Source of the DNA: Garcia nutans
Taxonomy: Eukaryota; Streptophyta; Magnoliopsida; Malpighiales; Euphorbiaceae
DNA: 64,000 bases
Direction of reading: 5' to 3'
NCBI GenBank assembly: GCA_947685225.1
Contig: CANTUV010000037.1
Span: forward strand, 27,361,001-27,425,000
Shown here: piece after piece, positions 8,757 to 19,583 of the stretch
How positions within the stretch are numbered: the first letter of the stretch is position 1
Layout: each line of letters begins with the position of its first letter
Translations under genes and position numbers: made by a program
The notes under the pieces: generated by a model
What the model was told of the DNA's origin: nothing
The model's input: only the letters and a program-made list of their open reading frames with translations
Database searches by the model: none

Positions 8757-10627
8757 TGTTTAGGTCATTTTTGTACTAACTTTTAGTATGATTTTATATG
8801 TGTTTTAGTTAATATTTTGATTAATTTTTGCTTTAAGTGTGTTTAAAATGTTTATTTTAGGTTTTGGTGCAAAAAGACCCTTGGAGGATCAAAACAGTGC
8901 AAGAAGAGCAAAGAACAGTAGCTGACACACTCAAGGGACACGGCCAAGCTTGTGGTCGTGTCCCATACCCAGCTAAAGAGGAAGATCAAGGCACAGAAGA
9001 GGACAAAGGCAAGGGACACGGCCAAGTCATTGGCTGTGTCCCTCCAAAGAAGCCCAGACACGGCCAAGTTGCTCAAGCTTGGCCGTGTCTCACCTAAATC
9101 CCAAGCAAAGAAGAAGAAACTCTCACAGTAGGTGACACAAGCAAGGGACACGGCCAAGTCACTGGCCGTGTCCCTCCAAAATGATCCAACACGGCTAAGT
9201 CACTCCAAACACGGCCGTGTCACTCAACCAAAGAAGAAAAGAAGAAACTCTGAGACAGAAGCGAACACAGGCAAGGGACATGGCCAAGTCACTGGCCGTG
9301 TCCCTCCAATTTACCTCCAAAACGGCCAAGTTCCTTCAACTTGGCCGTGTCTCTCATGGACAAAGACTCAGACACGGCCAAGTCTCCTTTAACTTGGCCG
9401 TGTCACACAAAAATGCTATAAATTCTTTCTCAAGATGAAAAGAAAGGCGGACAGAGAGACGGCTAGGGTTTTGAGCAAACAGAGAAAAGAAAAGAGAGGG
9501 GGGCAAACACCAATTGGGATGAGGAGAGAGTGAAACTCTCCTTGTCCCTCATCTTCATCCTCCATCTTCATCTTCTCCATCTTCCATTGACAAGCTTCAA
9601 TTTGGTTCTTTGGGTTAAATTGGGTTACAAGTTCTCAAAGGTTGAAGAAGCTTCATTGAAGGGAGTGGTGACTTGAGAAAGCTCCATTCCATCTTCCAAA
9701 GGCACAATCAATTGAAGGATTGGTGACTTGAGAAAGCTCCATCCACATTGCAAGGGGAATCAACCATTGAAGAGGCTTGAGTTCTTCATCATACATCAAG
9801 TGGAGCTAGGAGGAAGATTAGCAATCCTACTCTTGGCATCTTCACAAGGGGTTTTTCTATTCTCTCTTTTAATTCATTTCAATATTGTTTTTGCTGTATT
9901 AAGAGATTGATATTGCAATTGAACAATTTGTATTTGTTTTATATTGAGTTGAATGAATGTTTTTAAATTGATGATGTTGAGCTGAAAACCCATGCCTAGG
10001 GTTTGTAGTATATTTGATTGAATGTCTTGAATTGATATTTCCATTGATGTTCTTTGTTGATTGGTTGATTGCATTGGAATGAATGCTAGGTTGATAGATT
10101 AGCTACATATTGATCTCTAGATATTGAATGAAGGACCGAGAGGTGAAATCCGATATCGGAATTATGCAATTGACTACCCTATGAATGAATTAGAAATATA
10201 ATTTCTAGGGTTTCATTAATTTGGTAATGTTAAATAATTGGTTATTGCTAATTCATGAATGTGAGAACTAATGAATTGGTAATTGACTAATTAACCTTAA
10301 GGAACAAATTAATTACAAGGCTATGTTAATGGATAATTTAGAATTGAGCTTTGATTGAATGGACCTATAACCCTAGGCACTTTCCCGAGAACTGAATTGA
10401 TCTTGTGCACCCATCACACACATCAAACCCTAAGTATGTTAATCTTAGTTTTAAATTGTTCTTTAGCATTACAAACAACAAACTTTCACTTTTAATTTAA
10501 TTGCTTTAATCAAGCTATTATGAACCACACTTTCTTGGGGAAACGACCTTGGGGCGATCACCTTTGCTACAGCTACCTCGTATACTTGCGAGTGACGCTT
10601 TGTGGTAGAGTTAATTCGAGCGCAACA
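8757..10627 (+). repeat. AT1 3' LTR
   Basis: TGTTTAGGTCATT to GAGCGCAACA, 1871 bp, collinear with the 5' LTR. Carries the same palindrome array (8935-9410). Confidence 0.93.
8935..9410 (+). repeat. GACACGGCC palindrome array in AT1 3' LTR
   Basis: Same series of inverted repeats as in the 5' LTR with a few substitutions in the arms and one small insertion near 9260. Confidence 0.85.
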
Positions 10628-10905
10628 CCAGGTCCAGAACCCAAATTTTCCTTAGGTCGAGAACCTAAAATTATCCTTGAGTCCAGAACTCAAACTGGGA
10701 CCAGAACTCAAATTTTCCTTAAGTCGAGTACCTAAAATTATCCTTGAGTCCAGAACTCGAACCGGGTTCAGAACCAAATTTTTCTTAGGTCGAGAACCTA
10801 GAATTATCCTTGAGTCCAGAACTCGAACCGGGTCCAGAACCCAAATTTTCCTTAGGTCTAGAACTTAGAATTTATCCTTGAGTCCAGAACTCAAACCAGG
10901 TCCCC
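10628..10905 (+). repeat. Micro-hairpin tandem array of T1, right part
   Basis: Continues the array after AT1 (the first five bases are the CCAGG duplication). Units of about 66 bp containing AGGT, GAGT and GGGT stems with the CCAGA loop. Ends in the conserved pre-PPT segment at 10910-10985. Confidence 0.85.
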
Positions 10906-10987
10906 GAACCCAAAACCTCAACCATCTCATCAAAAATTAAGTCTTATCGCTTTTCACTCTCTTTCACTAAAGTTTCAGATCATTGAA

Positions 10988-11000
10988 GCAGGGGGCAAAC
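10988..11000 (+). promoter_or_regulatory. T1 polypurine tract
   Basis: GCAGGGGGCAAAC immediately before the LTR. The same tract precedes the LTRs of T2, T3, T4 and T6. Confidence 0.85.
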
Positions 11001-11206
11001 TGTAGACCCTTAATTTTTGACCCAATCCGGTCCAATATGTTTTATTTAGTCCAAAATGATTTTTTTGTCTAATTGGTCCAAAATAATTTTTATTAAATAA
11101 TTTTTTATGTAGTATCTAATTTTTATTAATAAAAAATAAAAATAAACAAATAAAAGTCAAAAAATAAAAATAAAAATAAAAATCGGAGTCGAAAAAATCG
11201 GCGACG

Positions 11207-11284
11207 CCCGCAGGAATTTCCTGCGGGAGAAATTGTTTTTCTATTTCGCTCGCAGATCGCAGGATTTTCCTGCGAGCGAAATAG
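11207..11284 (+). repeat. Two long perfect palindromes in the T1 LTR
   Basis: First: arms CCCGCAGGAA (11207-11216) and TTCCTGCGGG (11218-11227). Second: 15-bp arms CTATTTCGCTCGCAG (11241-11255) and CTGCGAGCGAAATAG (11270-11284). They lie about 200-280 bp before the TATA box. The other Tat-like LTRs carry equivalents of differing sequence. Confidence 0.85.
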
Positions 11285-11483
11285 AGGCCCACTGGGTTCC
11301 CCGCTGCCGTAGATTCCTGCGGCAGAATTTTTTCGCCAGTGCATTTTTCCAGCGGCAATTTTTATGGCAGCGCAATTTTTTCCGACGCAAAATTTTCGAA
11401 ACCTAATTCAATTAGGTTTTGGTTTCCTTTTCTTATTAATATTATTTGTCGTGATTAATTAGGATTATACGTAGAAAAACCTC

Positions 11484-11490
11484 TATAAAT
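11484..11490 (+). promoter_or_regulatory. TATA box of T1 LTR
   Basis: TATAAAT followed by AAGGACCAAAG. The same block is at 23679 and 33117 in the T3 LTRs. Confidence 0.65.
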
Positions 11491-13170
11491 AAGGACCAAA
11501 GGCAAGCAAATTGGAGGAGGAAAAAATTTCACAGAAGCTTTGAGAATTTGAATTCAAAAGTGAAGTGGAAATGCAATAATTGAATTCAATTGATTTTTAA
11601 GGAGCAGAGACACGATTTAAGCAATTCAAAGGCAAAAAAGGCTTGTCTTTAGAGCTAGTTCATCCAAGAAGAATTATTTTTTGGAGGAATCATCAAAAGA
11701 AGGTATGTGTTAATTGATTTTCTTTAATTGTTTTTTTACACAGTAGCTAAAATTAGGAAATTGTGTTATTCAAAATTAAAAACCTTTGAACTTTAATTCA
11801 GTTTTTCTAAAGTCAAAAACACTAATCCATTGCTTTATTTTCCAAAGAATTTAAAGTTATTAATTTTATTTATTCAAAACCCCAAAACTCCAATTTACTT
11901 TTCAAATTATGTAAACTCTTAAAACATATTTTGTTTTCTTATAAAAACTCTAAAAATAATTTTTCAATTATATAAATCTTTTCTACTTATAAAAACTTTA
12001 ATTTGTTTGGTTTATTTTCACAAAATCTCATAAAAGTATCAAATTAATTTTTAATCCTAAAAGTTTCATTCATTACCCGAGACCCTAATTCTAAATCCTA
12101 AAATCCAAAATTCAACTTTTAAACCTAAAATAGTAAACCCTAACCCTTTAAACCCTAATTTTTCTAAGCACAAATCCTTTAAAACATTAAAAACCATAAA
12201 AACATAAATCTTTTAAATTTTACATAGTAGCTTAAAATCACCATTTTAAACCACAAATCAAAACAATTTCAAAGTGTATAAAACCCTAGTTTCTTGATTT
12301 CACCATTCAAATATTAATTTAGTTAATCAACGAGCCTTACCAACCTTTTAAAACATAAAACCCTAATCTGTTTTAATTCCATAAAAAGGCACAGTAGCTA
12401 TAATTGGACTTTTATTTGCTTTATTTAATTCTATACTTGATTATGCTTTGATTTATCTCTTATACTTTAATTTATTTAATTTCAATACTTGATTTATTTA
12501 ATTTATCATGGATGGATGTTTATTTGATATTTTGATTAATAGCTTTGACGAATGATTTATTTATAATGAATGATTATTTACTTTTATCAAGTAATTTATT
12601 TTTCCAAAAGTTGTAAGAGGTATGTTTCTACTTGGTGGGTACCTCATTAGTTAAACATCATGTAATTTAATTTTCTTTTCTATTTTAGAACCAATGTAAA
12701 GGGCATGTTTCTACCTTTTGGTGGGTATCCTATTTAGGCATGTGATGTAAGGACATGTTTCTATCCTTGGATGGGCGTCCATTTATTTGCTTTGTTTGGA
12801 CTTTACTTTGATTTTAATATATTGATGCTTTCTTTTAATTATTGTGTGTAATATGGATAATGTTGTTATATTTAAGAATCTTATAATATTAAGAGCTGTA
12901 AAGGAGGCCGGTTCCAATGAACCGGGTGTTATGGTGGTGCTGGGCCATTTCTCACCTTCCCCACACGTACCCAACTTTCTGAACCCATTAGGGGGTTGGG
13001 GATTCCTTAGGAATCGAGTCATCCACCCCTTTCTTTTTTCCCGGCCCATCCGGGTGGCGACTCCATTTTCTCTGGACTTAGGTTCGTGTTCTCTAAGGCC
13101 CCGAGCCTAGACAGTGCCGAAGTCGTAAGAACCATTCCACCAGGAGTGGGGGCAAAAATCCCCGCTCACA

Positions 13171-13440
13171 CATACTAATTCATCTCATGAAATTATATTT
13201 CTATAATCTCATTTTCATTATCAAGACTTATCTCTGCTCAAGTCTTTCAACAACTAATTTCTCATTATTTAGCATATTTCTTATCCCACATTCATTCTTA
13301 CGAATTTTTAAATATATCGTGATCATATCATTCCATGATCTCCATCACATATCGCATAAATAATCACATTTACTTATTAATTTCACGTCTCACAACATAA
13401 TATACCACAACACATTCATTTATCCATCTTTTATACACAT
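13171..13440. other. Unassigned AT-rich segment between T1 LTR and S1
   Basis: No reading frame, no match that I can see to the interior of T2, and no primer site. Its base composition resembles the reversed chromovirus-type LTR beside it. It may be flanking DNA or a relic of another LTR. Confidence 0.35.
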
Positions 13441-16240
13441 TGTAATACCCTTATACCCTATATACGTACATTATATATTTTCAACATATGTAAAATATGC
13501 ATATACGGTACAAAAATGTCACAGTATGGTATAATAAAAATTTTCACATTTCTGATTTAAAATTTTAAATACTAAATATATAAAATTAAATAGTATATAA
13601 ATATTCTTTACTTGTTATAGGAATCCAAAATAAATATTTTATATGAAAATCTTTGGAAAAAATTTGCTAGAGTTTTGTTTGTAATTTGGACATCCCAAAA
13701 TTTATTAATTACACAACTTGCAAAAAGAACACTTCCAATAAAAAATAAACCATATCTTCACCTTAACTTCTAAATTTTTCCACAATTTTCTCAAAACATT
13801 TATATATATATAATTTAGAGCACATTTAAACCCCCATTTCAAATAATTTTACCCAAAATTCTTTATAGCTTACAATACATAAAATCCAAAAAAAAAAACA
13901 TGATATAATATGCATAATACCCAAAATATACAATAACATAAAATATATACATGCTACTGATAGTGTTTTTGATCCTGATATCAACTCTACAAGCACAACC
14001 ACAAGTCTAGACCCGACCTGGTCTAGAAGAACTCTCCGGCTCAGCCAAATCTACCCTGTCACCTGTGCGATGTAAACAATCACGCTAAACCAAAAGCCTA
14101 GTAATACAAACTTGATAACAATAAAACTCAAATGCAATGCCAATGCACAATGCATATGGATATCACATAATTCCATTTTCTCATACATTTCAAATATTTC
14201 ACAATTCACAATTCACATAAAAATAAACACAAACATGGGCCCAAAGATAACTAATATGCTATTCAAATTTCAGAGTTACTATTTTGGTCTATAATGACAC
14301 CATGTGTCTAGCCCCATAGATAAAATATCAATGTAATAGTCCAACTAGGTCTGAGCTTATGACCCGGTCATTTCACCTAACCTAGCTTCAAGGACTTATT
14401 TTTGAGGCTTACGACTCGGTCATTTCACCTTAAAAATATTTTCACAGTGACGCCTAACATCTATCCCATAGGCAAATCATAGGCATGCCACCAAACACAA
14501 AACTCTGAAAATCGAATAACATACTAGGCACACAATTTATCCATATTTCTCATTTATATCGATATCAATTCATTTCATTATGTTTCTACATATCTCATTA
14601 CATTATACCACATTTTTGCATTTGCAACACATTACCCAATTACTTTGGATATTTCCACATAATTCACATATTAATCACATTTTACATAATTTAGCCATTA
14701 TCAATGGCTTTTCACAATGTATTTAACACATATATGACATTACAAATGTCATGGCACATTATTCATACATAACCAATGTATCAAGTAGCTTAACACATTT
14801 TCCAACCAAAATGTGTTAAGCCCAAATGTCATGCAAACATAACCAATGTATTCAAAGTTTGTACTTACCTCAAATAGCAACCAAAACAAGCTTAAAACAA
14901 CCTCCAATCCTATTCTTCCAACTTGCCCTTCACCACTTGGATGAAGCAAATCAACCTCCCTCAATGCCTAAACCAAATGTGATAGCAAATAATCATTTAG
15001 TATCACATTTAATGGCATTTTCAATATTAAACCATAATTAAACTCCATCCAAGCAAAAATCCAAAATTTAAGGCTAACCTCACTTTAACTTTGGATTCTC
15101 ATACTAGGCCATTCATTTTAATATATTAAGTTTATTTATATTATTAGAAACATATTTTAATACATTTAAACCATTTACATTACAAAAACACACTCTTATA
15201 CAAAAAACCCTAAAATGGCATAACCTTCCCCCATTGAAGGTTTTCCATTCCAACACTCATTTTAAGCTTATATTCATCACTTATATCACCAAACAACAAG
15301 ATTAAACCAATAAAATTATACAATTCAACAACTTAAAAAAAATCATTTTCCAAAACCCTAAATCACACTTCCATTCTCAAACTCCAACACCAAATCCAAT
15401 ATTTGACTTTAAAATACTTGTTTAAACACCAAAACAACTAATTTAGAACCAATTTGCACAATTAAAAATCATGATTTCTCAAACCCTAAAAGTCCATAAC
15501 CCTAAATTCTCTCTCTTCACCATTCTTTATCCAAATTCAACCATTTCTTCAATCCAACCTTAAAATCATTAACAACTATCCAAAATAACTTCATACACAC
15601 CAATTCAAACAATTATAACATACTACTTCAAAAATCCAAAACTCACATATTCAAAATTTCTATGGAAATCCAAAGAAAAAGCTAAAGATCTTACTTTTTC
15701 AAGTGGAAATCACTAAAACTCCTTTTTGAACCTTTGGAATCCTTAAATTTTGGAAGCTTGGAAGAACAAAAATCCTTGAGCTATCTCCTATAGTGGTTCA
15801 GCCAAGAAGAAGAAGAAGAAGAAGAAGACTATTTTTTAATTTCTCTTTCCTTTCATCCTTTAATTATAACCATATATATATTTTTTATAATAATTTAATC
15901 AATAATTATTTAATTATTTATTTAATAAATTAAAAGTCCAAAAATCCCTCTTCTATTCAAAAATTATTTATTTTTGAATTAATTTGATAATTTTAAATTT
16001 TTAAGATTTAATTACCAAAATACCCTTTTTACTTTGACTTTTGACTTTTCTTTTAAAAAGTGTTGACTTTTATATGTTATGTATATTTTACATATATATC
16101 ATATATATATTCCACTTTTTCATTTAAAATCCCTTAAATTTTCATTTAAAACCATTAATTTAATTTATCAAATTTAATTATAGTATATTTTATCAAATTT
16201 TTAAAAATTAGAAATTTTTAAAAAAATTTGGGAGATTACA
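13441..16240 (-). repeat. S1: reversed chromovirus-type LTR without matching TSD
   Basis: On the minus strand it begins TGTAATCTCCCAAA and ends GGGTATTACA, about 2.8 kb, like the CR1, S2, S3 and S4 LTRs. A decayed copy of the twin-hairpin motif is at 14065-14101. It interrupts the DUF7745 gene of T2 at 16240. Flanking 5-mers are CACAT and AGTAA, which do not match, and neither a PBS nor a PPT adjoins, so it is a solo LTR or one formed by recombination between elements. Contains an AAG microsatellite at 15806-15827. Confidence 0.75.
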
Positions 16241-16851
16241 AGTAAGGGACTTTCGGCCAATCTCCTCGAAGATTCTAACTTGAATAGATCCAATTCAACT
16301 AGGGTCTTGGCCATGATCACGAGTATCGACAACAAACCTCCTTCCATTTGGTCCATGATATCCAGTACTCGTCGATCGATGTCACCATCAAAAGAAACAA
16401 GTAAGAATTGGCCAAGCAAGCATAGACGAAGCATGCGTCCCCATGCCTTAGTGGGAGCCAAATAAGAAGTGCAAAAGTCAATCAAGGGACCAAGCAAAAT
16501 TTTCTCACCTCTAGTGAATTGCAGAACTTTGGGCTTTGAAATTTGAAATAACACTTGCATCTTTTATTGCATTTTGGAAGACAGTATAGGTAATGTCATT
16601 GGTTGATTGCTTGGATATCCAAGAACGGCCTCAAATTCTTCAATCATGGGACACATCTCAAAGTCATTTATCTTTAATGTCCTATAATTCACATTCCAAA
16701 AGGAAACCGTGGCATGTAGAAAATAATGGTCTAATTTAACATTTTGAAATCACTTCAAAGTGTTAATTTGAGACCAAGATTTTTTCTCCTAATAAATAGC
16801 TTTCATGGCTTTAAATAAACCTTTAATTTTCTTCAAATTGAGTTCTGTCAT
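16241..16851 (-). pseudogene. Antisense DUF7745-like gene in T2, truncated exon 1
   Basis: Minus strand from ATG 16851-16849 (starts MTELNLKKIK) to the S1 insertion at 16240, close to the end of exon 1 as mapped in T1. Motifs: FEMCPMIEEFEAVLG-like, LLGPLIDF, APTKAWGRMLRLCLLGQF, LVSFDGDIDRRVLDIMDQM. At least one TAG and one TGA occur in the first third, and a TAA before the MQVLFQIS segment. The RRVL codon is CGA here where T1 has TGA. Exon 2 is absent. No function is known for this family. Confidence 0.65.
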
Positions 16852-16899
16852 TGTTGAAGTTTGAAAAAAAAATATTATTAATGTTTTCTTGGCACCCAT

Positions 16900-17801
16900 T
16901 TGGGTTCCGCTCAGAGGAAAATTACCTAAATTCTTATTTTCTTGAAACTTAGGCCTATAGAAAACATCATCTGAAGGGATCTCATGGTCATCAGTTTGGG
17001 GCCCCCTTGAAGATGAAGCACCAGGATCCCTTATTCCCTGGAACCGAAAGTCTTAAAAGTTTTGCTCCGACTGATGATACAATCTTTCAAGATGGTTAAC
17101 CTGTTGGCAGCTAGCAGCTAACTCCTCTTGTAGTTTCTTAATTTGCTCTACAATCATTCATTGTGAGACAGAAAAGGAAAGGGTAAGAACATACATAATC
17201 ATGCATACATATATCATAAATCATCATGGAATAGGATGGCAAACCAGATAACTCGTATCAGCGCCTTTTGGATGAGTTGGCATTTTCGGTTGGTAAGAAG
17301 GAGCAAATGGAGGAGAAATAGAGGAAGGTCCAGCCTCATGACCAGATAAGCCAGTAGCCTGCAATAATCATTAAAATAGTCAAAATAAGTTGAAAAAGAA
17401 GCAATTACAATGGCAAAATGGTAAAAGTTTACCTGAGAGGTGCTAGCCCTGGGATGAGGGATGGACCCTCTTCCCTCTCCATCGTACTCCTCTTAATCAG
17501 TATCCTCATCTTCCTCAAGAATTCCCTAGACGCCAATAGGAGATACATCAAAGTTCAAGAGCTCTACTCGAATAAACTGGATATATGACATACCCGGTGG
17601 ATAGAGAAAGGTTTCAATATTATAACCATTCCGAGCTTAGCACCACGCATTCTTTGGCATTGATGTAATATTTAAAGTATATGCCAGGCAGTTCATTAGG
17701 ATCCTCCATCGAATGGAACCAAGGAACCAATCATACACCCTTTCCTGAGAAACCAGCCACTAGACATAGGACCAACAATGATTCAACGGGAGTGCTAGTA
17801 A
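16900..17801 (-). pseudogene. T2 antisense plant mobile domain gene: exons 4 (part) to 6
   Basis: Third block of the split gene on the minus strand. Exon 4 resumes at 17801 after S2 and ends at 17433. Exon 5 is 17358 to 17245, exactly 114 bp as in T1 and T6. Exon 6 follows from about 17168, but its acceptor reads CACAA where T1 and T6 have CACAG, and the C-terminal TGDDFF tail is missing. The exon 4 segment keeps SSGW at the place where T6 has a TAG. Several further stops are present. Confidence 0.65.
17797..17801 (+). repeat. Target-site duplication of S2 (left), AGTAA
   Basis: AGTAA before S2; the same five bases follow it at 22304-22308. Confidence 0.9.
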
Positions 17802-18624
17802 TGTAATATCCCATATAATACCCCAAAATTTTGGAAATACTAATTGTTGAAAATTTATTTAAATGATTAGTGTATATATTTGATTAAGTGAAAAGGAGAA
17901 AAGAGAAAAGGAAGATGTGTATATGTTATGCATATGAAGATATACACATTATATACAAGTCAACAAGTTAAATTGGTCAAATGACATTTTTAATTAATAA
18001 GATATTAATATTAATGGATAGTGGAAGAGGATATTTGAGATTAATTATATTATAATAATATAATTGCTTGGTGGAGATTAAAAGAAGGGAAAATTCATGT
18101 GGTTAAAAGTTTTAGTTTTTAGTGGAGTGGTTATTGACTATTTTCATCTTCTTCTTCCTTCTCCTTGGTAGCCGACCACCATCACCATCAAAGGGAAAGA
18201 GTTTTTACTTCTTGCTAACTTAAGCAATTGAAGGATTTCAAGCAATCAAGTTGGAGTTTTAAGGATTTTTCTTCATATTTGGTAAGTTTTGAACTTGTTT
18301 CTTTGATTTCCTTTGAGAGTGTGTTTATGAGTTTGTTGGATGTTTGATGTAGTTGTGTTTATAGTTGATTTTGGTATGTTGGTTGGATTGAAGAAAAAGG
18401 GTTATGTTTGGTGAAGAGAATAAAAGTTGTGAGTTGTGTAACTTTGAGTTGTGAAATATGGTTATGATTGTGTATTGTTGATTGTGTTTGAGTTAGTTTG
18501 ATGTTTATACAAGTTTATTGTGGTATTATGATGGAATTGGTTGAGTTTGTTTGGAGTTGGAAAGGGTAATGAAAGATTATTTTTGGATGAGGCATTTTTG
18601 TGTCGATTTCAGGTTTTTGGCTTG

Positions 18625-18980
18625 ACACGCCCGGTGGCATGACCATGCTTTTGGGCATGTCGATAGTTCTATTTTCGGTGTTGGTGACATGAGTAGTGAC
18701 ATGCCCATTTCACTGAGTGTGTCACAGCTTCTGTGTTGTTATAGTTTTTACACGTGCAGTGACACGCCCATGTCACTGAGCGTGCCATAGCTACTGTGTT
18801 GTTGTAGAATTGACACAACCAGTGACACGGCCATGTCACTGAGCTTGTCATAGCTACTGTATTGTCAGAGTTTTTACACATGCAGTGACATGCCCATGTT
18901 ACTGAGCATGTCAAAGTTTCTGTGTTGGGAGTTTAAGGCACGGTCTTGGACACGCCCGTGTTATTGAGTGTGTCATGTGT
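18625..18980 (+). repeat. GACACGCCC/GGGCGTGTC-type palindrome array in S2
   Basis: About six imperfect units of some 50-70 bp, each with GTGACAYGCCCATGTCACTG followed by AGYGTGTCATAG. Arms resemble those in the CR1 LTR (45360-45705) and in the AT1 arrays. Confidence 0.75.
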
Positions 18981-19583
18981 AGAGTTTAGCCTAGATGGTT
19001 CTTTTCCTTATTTTCCTCTGTGTATCACTTAGCGATTATGTATAATCACATTTGGTTTAGGTTTGGAAGAGATTTGAGTTATCCCAATCCAAATGTTGAG
19101 GGATATCTTGGAAGAGGAGGTTGAAGTGGTGTTGTTGCTTTTAGAGGTAAGTACAAATTTTGAATAATTATTCATATTTACATGACATTGGAACTTAACA
19201 CATTTGGTTGGAAAATGTGTTAAGTTACTTACTACATTGTTGATGCATGAGTAATATGTTATGATTTGCATAATGTGAACTATATGAAACATATGATGAT
19301 GATTCAAAATGTATGGATAATGCAATTTGTTATGTATACACTAATGATGGTATGTAAAGCCATTGGTGATGGCTAAATTGAGATAAATGAGATATTTGAG
19401 GTATTGTGCCTAGTTGATTATGAGAAAAAAAAGAAAGGATTTTATAATGGAATTATGAAAGAATTGTGTGCCTAGTATGTTATCAATTTTTATAGTTTTG
19501 TTTGTGGTGGCATGCCTAAAAAGTAACAATTCCTTGAAGCTGGGTTGGGCTTGGTCTTTGAAGCCTAGTTGGGTGTTACATGA

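Larger units (their letters stand above)
3959..10627 (+). mobile_element. AT1: complete non-autonomous Athila-like LTR retrotransposon
   Basis: A 6669-bp element with two LTRs (3959-5814 and 8757-10627), TG...CA ends, an Asp-type primer site, a gag remnant, a PPT and a perfect CCAGG duplication. It inserted into the T1 tandem array. It has no protease, RT, RNase H or integrase, so mobilisation would need enzymes from a related autonomous element. The internal motif ending in AAGTGTGGGG and the PBS type are typical of Athila. The LTRs differ by a few percent by eye, so it is not a very recent insertion. Confidence 0.9.
11001..13170 (+). repeat. T1 3' LTR (Tat-like family)
   Basis: Starts TGTAGACCCTTAATTTTTGA, ends CCCCGCTCACA, 2170 bp. 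Holds GC-rich palindromes at 11207-11284, a TATAAAT box at 11484-11490, a stretch rich in AAACCCTAA and CAGTAGC motifs (11740-12400), and a GC-rich 3' end (12895-13170) with short hairpins. The upstream LTR lies outside the window, so no TSD can be tested. Confidence 0.9.

Noticed and set aside
12050..12370. Interstitial telomere repeat
   Set aside because: AAACCCTAA motifs are scattered with irregular spacing and belong to the LTR, not a contiguous telomere tract.
12783..13110. Opposed 88-residue frames in the GC-rich end of Tat LTRs (also 25057-25323, 34435-34762, 55107-55457)
   Set aside because: The same frame recurs in each LTR copy because the DNA is conserved at RNA or LTR level. No homology or start context, and both strands are open.
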